Source of the DNA: Rhizobium sp. CB3090
GTDB taxonomy: Bacteria; Pseudomonadota; Alphaproteobacteria; Rhizobiales; Rhizobiaceae
Assembly: GCF_029714285.1 (NCBI RefSeq)
Contig: NZ_CP121664.1
Location: 62,001-126,000 of the forward strand
Length of the DNA stretch: 64,000 nt
Reading direction: 5' to 3'
Shown here: positions 10,743-19,479 of the stretch, piece by piece
How positions within the stretch are numbered: position 1 is the first letter of the stretch
Layout: each line of letters starts with the position of its first letter
Translations under genes and position numbers: made by a program
Notes under the pieces: generated by a model
Database searches by the model: none
Told to the model about the DNA's origin: nothing
Seen by the model: the letters and a program-made list of their open reading frames with translations, nothing else

Positions 10743-10927
10743 TGGCTATCGTTTCTCCCTACGAAGGGTCCGAATTCTTAAGGCGGTCAAGCTGACATAT
10801 CGGGAAAGCTCAAGTTTTTTGCGGATCCACCTTTAATTTCAAGGCGTCATCTGGCGTTTTCCAATGGATTTACTCGAAATCTTTGATGAGCCATCCATAG
10901 AGAAAGCGTCGTCCCTGTGTCCCAAAC

Positions 10928-11341
10928 TTTCTTCTCGATCTCGATGGGACGTTGGTCGATTCCCAACCGGGCATCCTCTCGAGCTGCCGGGCAGCCCTGC
11001 GAGCCCTCGGCCACGAAATGGATCCGGAGATGGATATTCGCTCGATTATTGAGATGATGCAGCTGCCTTATCCAGGCATGCGCGGCCCGGGCTACAGCCA
11101 TGGCAGCATGTCGATCGAGGCGGCCGTCCGCGGTGCAGGCGTCGCGCTCGGGCGGAGCGTGCTGGTCGCCGAAGACCTCGCGGCAGGCCGTCTCGTCTCG
11201 CTTTTCCCGCAAGCGAAGCTTGAGGTCGAATGGGGCTACGACCTGGTCTACCGCGTCGGGAGCCAAGATCATCCGAAGGTGAGGACTTTTCGGACGTGGG
11301 TCGCCGGCGAGGTTCGTCAGTTTACGTCGGCCGTTCCGTAA
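10928..11341 (+). pseudogene. Chimeric scar: HAD-phosphatase N-terminus fused to LysR C-terminus
   Basis: One open frame holds two unrelated gene pieces. From 10928 it reads 'FLLDLDGTLVDSQPGI', the catalytic DxDGT motif I of a HAD hydrolase (phosphoglycolate-phosphatase type). After about 45 residues this gives way, near 11070, to 'SMSIEAAVRGAGVALGRS' and '...FRTWVAGEVRQ', the end of a LysR effector-binding domain of the GcvA type. There is no start codon before the HAD motif, only a stop at about 10898, and neither family is complete. The simplest reading is a deletion that joined two genes. The long minus-strand frame opposite is a shadow. Confidence 0.65.
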
Positions 11342-11871
11342 TTCGTGTCCTCTGCTAACGGGATCGCCGCCATGATGCAGCGAGGAAATAGCGAGGGCGC
11401 GGGTTCTGCTACCGTCACGGCGAAGGAAAATCGCCTCAATGGCGGCTGCGAGCGGTGCCATTTCAAAATCGTGTCGCTTGGCAGTTAATCGTGAGAATGC
11501 GGCTGTTCCGGCGATGTTTGGCATTTAAATGTGAGAATCGTGGATGCGGATCCTATTCCTTGATGCCGATCAAAGTAGCCACAACCCTCTGTATCGTTTC
11601 GAATTTGCGGAAAGGATTCCGAGACAATTGGCCGCCATCATTTCGGGAAGAATTCTCGATTGAAGAAGGCCTGATCGATATTCTCGATTTAATTGCCAAT
11701 TCTCAAATTATCTGCAACGCTAACCGTTTGAAATTATTGAACGAGGTTCTTTAAAATTAACTGCCAAGCGACACGTATCGAACCCACAATTTTTGGCTGT
11801 ATTGCAGAGAATCGCTCGAGATGCTGTAGATGCGGGCAAGATTTTCTCCCGTCTCCTGTCTGAATCTGTTT
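11342..11871. other. Stretch without a recognised gene
   Basis: A possible plus-strand frame at 11455-11754 (99 codons) ends in AT-rich sequence and resembles nothing I know. It has no good ribosome site, so I do not call it. Confidence 0.4.
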
Positions 11872-11932
11872 TCCCCGGCGGCGACTTTGATCGTTGCGTC
11901 GGTGCCCGGATTGCGCGCTTCACGCTCCTGGC
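11872..11932 (-). pseudogene. Fragment of a second HU (hup) gene
   Basis: The minus strand reads 'EREARNPGTDATIKVAAGE', the central arm region of a bacterial HU DNA-binding protein. It is nearly the same as the 3' exon of the intron-split hup gene at 37733-37851. The match stops abruptly on both sides: the N-terminal half is absent and after 'VAAGE' the reading no longer fits the usual 'KKLTFQPAKAL'. It is therefore a relic of a hup paralogue of about 20 codons. Confidence 0.6.
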
Positions 11933-12382
11933 GAGTAACGATGATGGCGGCGAGACGACACAAGGTTCTTTCTGAACTGACCAGCCCATCTGCGGTTTGA
12001 GATTGCCAGAAACGGAGAAATAAAAGACGGGGTACGAAAGCGCGGAATCGGGTTGCAGGCTTCGGCAGGTCAATAAACATTTTTCGAGCATATTCTATGG
12101 AACAACAGCAGGCCGAAAATGTTGAATTCCTCAGGGAAACAACGCTCCCGCTTCCCGCAATGTCGACGCCAACTGGCTTTGACAGCAACTGCCGCCAGTA
12201 GTAACTCAAGTGTCCCGTAAAGGGCTGGCGGCGGTGCATCCACACGTCTGGAAAATTGCCAAAGAGTTCTTTCATTTTCTCGGGCATCGCTTCACCCACG
12301 CGCCCCCCACTCACTTTGCGGACAATCAGCAAGCAAGAGGCTCTGCCGCCCAGGCATGCTCCATGGCAGCGATTTCGCGAAT
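11933..12382. other. Stretch without a recognised gene
   Basis: A minus-strand frame covers this region (11757-12386) and includes the HU relic, but nothing else in it resembles a known protein and codon use is irregular. Confidence 0.4.
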
Positions 12383-12627
12383 TCAAATGAGTGGATTTCT
12401 GTACTGCTCGATGTGCATTTGGATCGTAATCGCCTCGTAAAGCGCCTCAGGCGTTTTCTCACCGGCGATTACGCAGTTGACTGCAGCGGCCATTGCAGAC
12501 TTCCCACGTCGCTGTCGAGGTCGATGTGGTTCTTTTCGCACCAGAGTTTGACGATGGTCGTAACGATCGCGATTTCATTGTCTTCGAGGATGAGCAAGTT
12601 GGAGTGCAACATCAATGTGCGTTCCAT
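12383..12627 (-). pseudogene. Small conserved-looking hypothetical gene with a probable frameshift
   Basis: The minus strand begins 'MLHSNLLILEDNEIAIVTT' (ATG at 12612, or 12627) and continues to 'DLDSDVGSLQ', where the frame runs into a stop. One frame over, the text goes on directly as 'AMAAAVNCVIAGEKTPEALY' and '...IQMHIEQYRNPLI', ending at 12383. The smooth continuation suggests one protein of about 80 residues with a single-base shift near 12500. No function recognised. Confidence 0.45.
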
Positions 12628-12943
12628 AGGCAAACGGATTGGATATCCCAGTCGCCGCGCCAATCGTCACGTGAGGCCGTTTTGATCCCTCTGACAAATC
12701 AACCGAGGGCGGTTCCGGTAGGGGGCGAAATGACATTGCAACAATCTTAGATGACCGCGTCAGCTTCCCGTTGGACGTTGTGAAAAATGATAGGGCAGTG
12801 GGTGTTGGTGATCTGCCTTGTCGATCTCGTAAGGTGATGGCGGAGAACCCCGTGGGAGATGAAGCGTGCTGTCAACAAAACCGGCGAACCGCCTCATTAT
12901 CCCACCGAGCAGATCGACCCCCGCAAAACCCCAAAGCAGCCAC
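12628..12943. other. Stretch without a recognised gene
   Basis: About 315 bp between the frameshifted small gene and the hairpin after the cold-shock gene. Nothing recognised. Confidence 0.4.
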
Positions 12944-12963
12944 GACCCGAGACATCTCGGGTC
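12944..12963 (-). terminator. Hairpin downstream of the cold-shock gene
   Basis: gacccgaga-ca-tctcgggtc forms a perfect 9-bp stem 18 bp past the csp stop codon. There is no T-run, so it may be an RNA stability element rather than an intrinsic terminator. Confidence 0.45.
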
Positions 12964-12981
12964 TGGCTTCGTCTGCCGTGC

Positions 12982-13185
12982 TCAAAGCGGTCTGACGTTT
13001 TCCGCCTTTGACTTGCCGGTCTTCCGATCCTGACCGAGATCGTAGGATACGGATTGGCCCTCTCTGAGCACATCGCCATATTGCAGGGCGGAGACATGCA
13101 CGAAAACGTCCGTTCCTCCGGATTCCGGCGTAATGAAACCAAAGCCTTTGTCGGCGTTGAAAAACTTAACCTTGCCACTCGGCAT
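12982..13185 (-). CDS. csp: Cold-shock protein (CspA family)
   Basis: 67 residues starting [20 protein letters not shown], with RNP1 'KGFGFITP' and RNP2 'VFVHVSAL' motifs: a full-length single cold-shock domain. Such proteins bind single-stranded RNA and DNA as chaperones during cold or stationary phase. I chose the ATG at 13185 because family members start at this Met; an upstream in-frame extension to 13251 has no family support. A GC-rich leader precedes it and a hairpin follows it. Confidence 0.93.
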   Translation of the reverse strand: MPSGKVKFFNADKGFGFITPESGGTDVFVHVSALQYGDVLREGQSVSYDLGQDRKTGKSKAENVRPL

Positions 13186-13225
13186 GAAAATCCCCGTGCC
13201 GTTAAAATTTGTTCGCGGCGGCAAC

Positions 13226-13357
13226 CTAGCGGTCAGCCGTCGCCAGATCAAGCTGCTCCAGCGCAGGGCGCTCTTTCGCGTCTCGTCGGATCTGGTGGAT
13301 GTAAATCCTGCCCTGCAAAAGAGATTCTAGTCCGTTCAAGACCGCCGCAAGGCCCAT
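13226..13357 (-). CDS. Possible small protein, 43 residues
   Basis: An ATG at 13357 opens a frame reading [20 protein letters not shown] then a charged C-terminus ending at 13226, just upstream of csp. No clear ribosome site, and the frame is open further upstream to 13528. The amphipathic start and charged tail look protein-like, but no family was recognised. Confidence 0.3.
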   Translation of the reverse strand: MGLAAVLNGLESLLQGRIYIHQIRRDAKERPALEQLDLATADR

Positions 13358-13626
13358 TACACAAGGGAGCTTAGCGTGAAGGCAGAGGCAGCGCCGTATA
13401 GACGATTTTCCCATGCACAGTCCGAACGAAGCCTTCGGGATAAAAGCGCCAGCCGATGTGAGGTGCGTTACCTCAGTCGGATGTTCTCGATTCCACTGCG
13501 GAGATCCAGCGTCTTGGATCCTTATCATTCGGTAGTGATCTCACCTGCAGTAGTTGCTGAAGGTCCTCGATACCCTGTAGGCGCCCGATGATCATCACGC
13601 TCTAACGCCAAACCTTCACGGCGCAG

Positions 13627-13660
13627 AAAGAGCCCGCCGACGGGCTCTTTCATTTTCATT
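13627..13660. terminator. Bidirectional intrinsic terminator
   Basis: aaagagcccg-ccga-cgggctcttt is a perfect 10-bp GC-rich stem followed on the plus strand by a T-rich tail (cattttcatt). On the minus strand it lies directly after the stop codon of the KGG gene at 13663, with an A-to-T rich flank on that side too. Confidence 0.75.
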
Positions 13661-13662
13661 GC

Positions 13663-13824
13663 TCACTTGGAGTTCTTGTGGCTCTGTTCGCCAGCTTTGA
13701 CATGCTGCTCGTGTGAACCACCCTGCTTGCCGATCGAGCTCGAGCTTTCCTTGCCCGAAGCGCCTTTGCGTCCTTCAGACTTGGAGCCGCTTTTGCTGCC
13801 ATGCGTTCCACTGGTAGATGGCAT
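13663..13824 (-). CDS. KGG-type small stress protein, 53 residues
   Basis: The protein starts MPSTSGTHGSKSGSKSEGRK and is almost all Gly, Ser, Lys, His and Glu, with 'RKGASGKE' and 'SIGKQGGSHEQH' repeats. These resemble the KGG repeats of YciG/ConJ-like general stress proteins, which are hydrophilic and disordered. An aaggag site sits 8 bp before the ATG at 13824. An EcfG-type promoter lies 50-75 bp upstream and a terminator follows, so it is a monocistronic stress gene. Confidence 0.72.
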   Translation of the reverse strand: MPSTSGTHGSKSGSKSEGRKGASGKESSSSIGKQGGSHEQHVKAGEQSHKNSK

Positions 13825-13873
13825 GTTAAAACTCCTTCGTTGGTCGAGATCATGATCGATCCCTATCGACGCG

Positions 13874-13898
13874 AACCGCGATCGCGAGCAAGTGTTCC
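13874..13898 (-). promoter_or_regulatory. EcfG (RpoE2)-like promoter of the KGG gene
   Basis: On the minus strand GGAAC (13898-13894), 16 bp, then GGTT (13877-13874). The consensus known for the alphaproteobacterial general stress sigma factor is GGAAC-N16/17-CGTT. The site is about 50 bp upstream of the start codon. Confidence 0.6.
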
Positions 13899-14112
13899 GA
13901 CGATTGCACCAAAAATTCTGAAACGGAACGAGCAGCGGCAGCGCAGTCCTATAGCCACCGGCGGCCGATCACGGATCTGAAGCGCCTCTCAGCCAACCGT
14001 GTCTACCGGCAGGATGACCGTGTCACAGGTTCATAAATTAGCACGAGCCAGCATTTGCAGTCGCTGCTTTTAGACACTATGGGCTCGGCATGAGGAAACG
14101 GTCACGGTTGTA

Positions 14113-14289
14113 TCAGGGCCGGGATTCGCGGAGGAGCGCATTTAGCATAAAGCTGGCAACATCCCGATCCAGCCCTTCGAGGATGATCCCACGGAACTCC
14201 GCGGGCCGGCTGGTGGCCGTGTCAAAAACGGTCCACGCGTTCCCTCGCTCGGGCCTCAGGATGTAGTGAGCGGCAATTGGAAAGCTCAT
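14113..14289 (-). CDS. Hypothetical protein, 58 residues
   Basis: MSFPIAAHYILRPERGNAWT leads into '...TSRPAEFRGIILEGLDRDVA' and ends 'ALLRESRP'. An aggag site is 6-7 bp before the ATG, and codon use (GC at third positions) is like that of real genes here. The 'vfDtatsrpAe..g..l.gl..e.A' pattern recalls short rhizobial hypothetical proteins with no known role. Confidence 0.6.
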   Translation of the reverse strand: MSFPIAAHYILRPERGNAWTVFDTATSRPAEFRGIILEGLDRDVASFMLNALLRESRP

Positions 14290-14361
14290 CTTCGTCTCCT
14301 TCAGGGTTCGTGTTGACGATCTCAGTTCCTTTTGACTGCAGGCATTTGCAGACGGGAAAGC

Positions 14362-14559
14362 TCAATCTTCCAATTCCGGTTTGTTCTTGCTCTCCTCTAA
14401 ATTCAGCAGATCGGCCGTATCTTGGGCCAACTCTTTGCCAACACCGATGAGCGGCCAGCCAAGTATCTCAGCCACGTCCTGAGTGAGAGCATCGACCACC
14501 GACCAACCGCCGTTAACGTCCGCCTTCGCCGAATATTTCATGTGGCCATCATCGCTCAT
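14362..14559 (-). CDS. Hypothetical protein, 65 (or 59) residues
   Basis: The core 'MKYSAKADVNGGWSVVDALT' then 'DVAEILGWPLIGVGKELAQD' and 'TADLLNLEESKNK' follows the same pattern as the neighbouring 58-residue protein: a W-S/T-V-x-D strand, an alanine-glutamate link and a hydrophobic middle before DxADLLN. Small rhizobial proteins of this form are common and uncharacterised. The start may be the internal ATG at 14541; neither has a strong ribosome site. Confidence 0.55.
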   Translation of the reverse strand: MSDDGHMKYSAKADVNGGWSVVDALTQDVAEILGWPLIGVGKELAQDTADLLNLEESKNKPELED

Positions 14560-15170
14560 CTCATCAGAGGCTTGAAAAGCTTAACGTTCCAACCTTCAAA
14601 TTGTTTTGGTAGAAGTCCATGCGCGGGATCAGACGGAAAGCACGCAGTGATCTGTCCGGCTGTTTATGGCAGACCAAGTTCTCCAGATGCAGCAGGCCCA
14701 GACAGATCGCGATTCATTCTGAAAACCTAGAGATCACGCACCACTCTAGCCTTGCTGGCCAGCGGCGACACCACCGTGAAGCAACGACTGCGTCTTGAAG
14801 GGCTGAGATCAAAAGAGGAAGCATCCGAGCCACGGGAACAAAAGGACGGGCTTGAATATTTGGATACCGAGACGGTTTCCGAACTCAAGAGGCTGTCGGA
14901 ACTCCGAAGCGAACTCGTCAGGATCAAGACCGATGCCGGTATCTTACGCCCGGTGGTTTCGATGCCGGCGTAGTTCATTTCTGTTCCCGTGAGGGCTGAA
15001 GGAACCATCAGTCGCGATTGCGAAAATGCTGCCATGCAGTGGCTTGTGAGCTGGCATGAGATCTCGCCAGACGGTGGGAACGTCCTGCAAAGACGTGGAG
15101 GCTTCCGACTTGGATCGACCGAACGACTGAAGCGCTAAAGAACGACTGCAGGCCCATTGCCGACTATGGC
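14560..15170. other. Stretch without a firm gene
   Basis: A plus-strand frame at 14752-14973 (from a TTG, 73 codons, charged and helical) could be the tail of a lost gene. The frame of the downstream glucoamylase is also open upstream of 15171. No RNA gene or known element recognised. Confidence 0.4.
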
Positions 15171-16970
15171 TTGATCGGCAACATGATCTCGGCTGCGCTC
15201 GTCGGTCGCGATGGCTCCATCGACTGGCTTTGCCTGCCTCGTTTCGATTCACCGGCATGTTTTGCTTCGCTTCTGGGTACGCCGGAGAACGGCCGCTGGC
15301 GCATCGCGCCCGCCTTGACGCCAATGCGCAGCAGCCGGCGATATCTCCCCGGAACGGCGGTCATCGAAACCACGTTTGAGACCGAAGACGGTGTGTTTGA
15401 GCTTATCGACTTTATGCCTCTCGCCGAGGATGAGGAGAGAAGCGATATAGTGCGCATCGTGCGCGGCAAGCGCGGACGCGTCGGCGTCGAGATGGAACTC
15501 GTCTTTCGCTTCAATTATGGGCTCGTGGTGCCTTGGGTGCGCCGGCGCGACTATGGCCTGAGTGCCGTGGCTGGTCCCGACGCGGTCGAGCTTCACACCC
15601 AGGCACCGCTGGAAGGGCAGAACATGAAGACCCTCTCCCGCTTTGAGGTCACCGAGGGTCAGAGCGTTCCATTCACCTTATCCTATCATCGGTCGCACCG
15701 GCGGCCGCACTTCGTGCCGGACCGCGAGGAGGCACTGAAACACACGATAAGCTGGTGGCAGGAATGGTCGAAACGCTGTTCGTTCGACCCATCGCGAGAG
15801 GACTGGCGGGAAGCGGTTGTGCGATCGCTCATCACACTCAAGCTGCTCACTTTCCGCCCCACCGGCGGGATCATCGCCGCCCCAACCACGTCCCTTCCGG
15901 AAACGCCCGGCGGCGAGCGAAACTGGGATTATCGCTACTGCTGGCTCCGCGATTCGGCGCTGACCCTTTACGCCCTTCTTAACGCCGGGTATCGAGAGGA
16001 TGCGGAGGAATGGCGGCGCTGGCTTCTGCGCGCCATTGCCGGGCGACCAGACCAGCTTCGGATCATGTACGGTCTCGCCGGCGAGCGCTGGCTGCCGGAG
16101 CATGAAATTCCGTGGCTGGCTGGATATAGGGACAGTCGGCCAGTCCGGATTGGCAACGGCGCCGCCCGGCAGTTGCAGCTAGATGTCTTCGGCGAAGTGC
16201 TCGACACGCTTCACACCGCGCGGGAGGCAGATCTCGCCTCGGCTCCGGACGCCTGGCAACTGCAAAAGGTTTTGCTCGAGCATCTTGCCCAGATCTGGCG
16301 CGAGCCGGACCAAGGCATCTGGGAAATGCGGGGACCGGCGCGACACTTCACGCATTCGTAACTCATGTGCTGGGTGTCCTTCGATCGCGCTATCAAGGCA
16401 GTCGAGCGGTTTGGGCTGGACGGGCCCGTCGATCGATGGCGGGCGGAGCGCGATGCAATCCACGCAGAAATCTGTGCCGAAGGCTTCGACCCGCGGCTGC
16501 GCAGTTTCGTCCAGTCCTATGGTTCGAAAGCTCTCGACGCGAGCCTCCTGCTGTTTTCCCAGGTCGGCTTCTTCCCTGACGACCATCCGCACATTCTCGG
16601 TACAGTCAAAGCGGTTGAGCGCGACCTCCTGCGGGATGGGTTCCTACTCAGGTATCGTCCCGAGCACACTGTCGATCCGGACAAACAACCCGAAGGCACA
16701 TTCCTTGCCTGCTCGTTCTGGCTTGCCGACGCGTATGTCATGTCGAAGCGTATTGACAAAGCCGAGGCGCTGTTCGAGCGGCTGCTCTCGGTGCGCAACG
16801 ACCTTGGCCTCCTCGCGGAGGAATATCAGCCCTCGTCCCGAGAGTTGCTCGGCAACTTCCCGCAGGCCTTCTCACACGTCGGGCTCGTTAATACGGCCTT
16901 CAATCTCATACATGCTGCAGGGCCGGCGCGTCAAAGAGCCGCGCGCACCGGACCCAATATCGCTTCTTAG
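15171..16970 (+). pseudogene. Glycoside hydrolase family 15 (glucoamylase/trehalase-like), interrupted by an in-frame stop
   Basis: The first 396 codons read 'ADYGLIGNMISAALVGRDGS' (just before and after the TTG at 15171), 'IDWLCLPRFDSPACFASLLG' and 'RNWDYRYCWLRDSALTLYAL', classic for bacterial GH15 enzymes that hydrolyse glucans or trehalose. At 16359-16361 a TAA replaces the Lys expected in 'HS(K)LMCWV'. The next codons continue in the same frame (CTC ATG TGC TGG) for 201 more residues, including '...VDPDKQPEGTFLACSFWLAD' and 'SRELLGNFPQAFSHVGLVNT'. The total of about 600 residues is the normal family length, so the only visible lesion is one nonsense codon. The start is uncertain; the frame is open upstream and homology begins before 15171. 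Confidence 0.85.
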
Positions 16971-17040
16971 CGCCCAACAGCGATATGATTGGCTTTCCCC
17001 GCTAGTGATGGGGGCCAGGCGGCGCGAGCAGGCGTGCGCA

Positions 17041-17262
17041 AGGACGCGCGCCACCATGCTATTTCTGGAACAACAAACAGGAAACCAACCTGACGCCAGT
17101 GGCTACAAGGGATATTGCTACCATTTCCTGGACATGAAGGTGGAAACGGCGCGTCTGGCGATGCGAGCTTTCCAGCATCGACACGGCGCTTCTAATTGCC
17201 GGCGTTCTTCGGAGCGTTTGAAAACGAAGCGGAGATGCGGACATTGTCATCGCCATTGAGGC
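17041..17262 (+). pseudogene. Glycoamylase-like (PF10091/GH144 type) fragment with frameshifts
   Basis: One frame reads 'GYKGYCYHFLDM', then a shift of frame gives 'WRCELSSIDTALLIAGVL'. Together these match the hallmark of glycoamylase-domain proteins (GYKGFYYHFLDM...ELSxIDTAxLLAGxL). Both flanks are missing. It lies just after the broken GH15 gene, so a glucan-degrading locus may have decayed here. Confidence 0.55.
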
Positions 17263-17343
17263 GGAGACCGCATCGCCGGCGATTTGGTGATCCAGGCGGC
17301 TTGTGAAAAGGTCCGGGCTCGAGACCGGGCCTTCTGCGGAGAA

Positions 17344-17586
17344 TTAGCGGCAGACCCGCTCCTCCGTGACGACCCTATGGTCGTGGTGCCATTCCTTTAC
17401 GACCTTTGTAAAACAGTGGCGATTGTGACGGCCATAGTACCCATCGTCGCGGTCGTCGTAGTGATGGCGATGATGATAATAGGGACCGCCGTCGGTCATA
17501 ACCTCAACCGAAGCAGCGTGGGATGGAAGGGCTGTGGCTGCAAGCGAGGCGGCGGCGATTGCAGAGGCGATAAAGAACTTGTTCAC
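17344..17586 (-). CDS. Small exported protein, 80 residues
   Basis: The GTG at 17586 follows ggagaaaaccc. Residues 1-25 (VNKFFIASAIAAASLAATAL then PSHA) are a clear signal peptide. The mature part is rich in His, Tyr and Asp ('GGPYYHHRHHYDDRDDGYYG') and ends with 'CFTKVVKEWHHDHRVVTEER' and a second Cys. Related small periplasmic proteins are common in rhizobia; metal binding by the His cluster is only a guess. Confidence 0.7.
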   Translation of the reverse strand: MNKFFIASAIAAASLAATALPSHAASVEVMTDGGPYYHHRHHYDDRDDGYYGRHNRHCFTKVVKEWHHDHRVVTEERVCR

Positions 17587-17751
17587 GGGTTTTCTCCGGT
17601 TAGCAGCATTTTGCTGTTCTATAACGTCGCTTGGGGACGTTGGTTCGAACTTAATTCCGAAGGGATGAACAAGACCTGAGGGTAGCGTTAATGGGAGCTT
17701 CAGCCGGTCGCCTACCATCACATTCGATTCGCGCGATGAGAGTGAGCCGTC

Positions 17752-18066
17752 TTATCGGCTTAGGTTTTTGTCGAATATAATCCGGTGGTGTCCGCCCGAA
17801 TGACCGCGATCCTCTTGACGATGGCTCCGGTATTCCGGCCGGCCTGATCGGTGATATTCGTGATCACCATGATAGCGATGTCGATAGTAGCGGTTCCGAT
17901 CATAGCGATATCGGTACCGATCGCCGCCGCCAATAAAGATGGCGCCGCCACTGTAATAGCCAGGGCCATATCCGCTTGTGCGGTATGGGCCTTCTTCGAC
18001 GCAGCTCGACAAGGTGAGCCCGGTAAGGCCAATGATGGCAGCTACCAGCATTGATTTCATGTTCAT
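17752..18066 (-). CDS. Small lipoprotein rich in Tyr, Arg and His
   Basis: 104 residues from an ATG preceded by a taggaggaaa site. The N-terminus MNMKSMLVAAIIGLTGLTLS followed by 'SCVEEG' carries a lipobox (LSSC) at Cys22. The rest is low-complexity 'GGDRYRYRYDRNRYYRHRYH' with further His. It lies downstream of, and in the same orientation as, no obvious partner; role unknown. Confidence 0.65.
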   Translation of the reverse strand: MNMKSMLVAAIIGLTGLTLSSCVEEGPYRTSGYGPGYYSGGAIFIGGGDRYRYRYDRNRYYRHRYHGDHEYHRSGRPEYRSHRQEDRGHSGGHHRIIFDKNLSR

Positions 18067-18234
18067 GAACTTTCCTCCTACGCTGGTAACTAGGGCCGGA
18101 GTGTGTTTGTGGCAACGCGCCGGCGGGCAAGGGGGCGGCGCTTCGGCCGGCGGAGCAAAAGCACCGCGGGTTAGGGCAAGGGCGGGCTCCAGAGAAACCG
18201 GTTGGCCCAGCAGAAGCGAAAATTGCGCGTAGTA

Positions 18235-18438
18235 TCATGCAATGCGGTCGAACGAAAACTTGAGATCCATGACATGAGCGGAGCCTGAATCGGAATATTG
18301 TCGCAAGCCATGAGCCGACACTACCCGAACCTCAGCAATTTCCATGAGGTCGGTAAAGACGGGCATTTTGTCGCCTGGTAGGCCGTACTCTTTGTGGTCG
18401 AACTGCGGGTGGTGTTTCTGGCCGGTCAGCGAGGCCAC
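18235..18438 (-). CDS. Possible hypothetical protein, 67 residues
   Basis: A GTG at 18438 opens 'MASLTGQKHHPQFDHKEYGL' and the frame ends 'MDLKFSFDRIA'. The composition is ordinary, the ribosome site (agaaag) weak, and no family recognised. Confidence 0.3.
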   Translation of the reverse strand: MASLTGQKHHPQFDHKEYGLPGDKMPVFTDLMEIAEVRVVSAHGLRQYSDSGSAHVMDLKFSFDRIA

Positions 18439-18571
18439 TTTCTAAATTATTGGCCAAAGACGGCAAGCGGGAGCCTCTTTCATCGCATCCTCACACGGCC
18501 GTGGTAAAATTCTCGGATTAAGGCTTCCGCCGAATTTCAGTATCTGCAACAGCAAACCGAAGGAAAAAACG

Positions 18572-19117
18572 ATGTCTGAACTCGTAGTGCTCGGCTTTGA
18601 CAACCCCGACCAGGCGGACGTTGTGCTCAATCGCCTCATTCAGCTTCAAAAGGAATATCTGGTCGATCTCGAAGATTCCGTCGTTGCGATCCGCGACGCT
18701 TCGGGCAAGGTTCGTCTCAAGCAGAGTGTCAATCTGGCAGCAGCCGGCGCGGCGAGTGGCGGGTTGTCAGGTGCCATCTGGGGATCGCTTGTCGGCCTTT
18801 TGTTCCTCAATCCTCTTGCGGGCATGGTTCTCGGCGGTGCGTTCGGGGCAGGTTCCGGGGCATTGGCAGGCTCGATGACGGACTATGGCATCGACGACGA
18901 CCTCATCAAGCGGCTGGCCGACACCATCCCGGTAAACAGCTCAGCCCTCTTTCTGCTGATCCGGAAGGTTCAGCCGGAAAAGGTGCTGCAGGAGTTCCAG
19001 GGCGAACATGCGCGTATCTTGAGAACGTCGCTCTCGCCTGAGCAGGAGGAGCGTCTGCGCAACGCGCTTGCAGCCGAATCGTCCGCCGCGGCGCGGCCGC
19101 CGAGCGATGGGATTTGA
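18572..19117 (+). CDS. DUF1269 family membrane-associated protein
   Basis: 181 residues. Starts MSELVVLGFDNPDQADVVLN, then 'QKEYLVDLEDSVVAIRDASG', then a Gly/Ala-rich hydrophobic stretch 'GGLSGAIWGSLVGLLFLNPL' and 'GGAFGAGSGALAGSMTDYGI', ending in a helical Glu-rich tail. This order is the DUF1269 family, frequent next to stress genes; biochemical role unknown. A gaaggaaa site precedes the ATG and a hairpin terminator follows at 19350. Confidence 0.85.
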   Translation: MSELVVLGFDNPDQADVVLNRLIQLQKEYLVDLEDSVVAIRDASGKVRLKQSVNLAAAGAASGGLSGAIWGSLVGLLFLNPLAGMVLGGAFGAGSGALAGSMTDYGIDDDLIKRLADTIPVNSSALFLLIRKVQPEKVLQEFQGEHARILRTSLSPEQEERLRNALAAESSAAARPPSDGI

Positions 19118-19349
19118 TGGAGGTGGAATCCACCGCGCGGGTAATCACACCCGTGGAACCGGTTCGTGCGTAGGAAATGCCCTCCCACAGGCCCTATCGG
19201 CTTCATCGGTTCCGGCGATTGTAGATCGTGGTGTAGTATGCAAGATGCGTGAGACAACTCGACTGTCATCGACACCCGTGCGTCGCGCCGATCGCGGTGC
19301 AAATGAGGCTTGAGGGCTTTTCGTTGAGGCGGTCCGGGTTCGAAGGAAA

Positions 19350-19388
19350 GGGCGCTCCCTGATAGGCTTGAGCGCCCATTCTCGTTTG
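19350..19388 (+). terminator. Probable terminator after the DUF1269 gene
   Basis: gggcgct ... agcgccc (stem 7 bp, 14-nt loop) followed by attctcgttt. It lies 230 bp after the stop codon, so it may end a long 3' leader or a separate transcript. Confidence 0.45.
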
Positions 19389-19424
19389 TCGGAACGATCG
19401 CCGGCTAACGATCTTGCCGCAACT

Positions 19425-19450
19425 GGAACAATAATGGCTTGATGGGCATT
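19425..19450 (+). promoter_or_regulatory. EcfG-like promoter candidate upstream of ligD
   Basis: GGAAC (19425-19429), 17 bp, CATT (19447-19450), 30 bp before the ligD ATG. The -10 part is weaker than in the other two examples; a second GGAAC lies at 19391. Confidence 0.4.
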
Positions 19451-19479
19451 CTGTTGGCGACCTATGTCCGAGAACCGCC

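Noticed and set aside
10847..11524. 225-codon minus-strand frame
   Set aside because: It lies opposite the HAD/LysR chimera and its composition is that of an antisense shadow.
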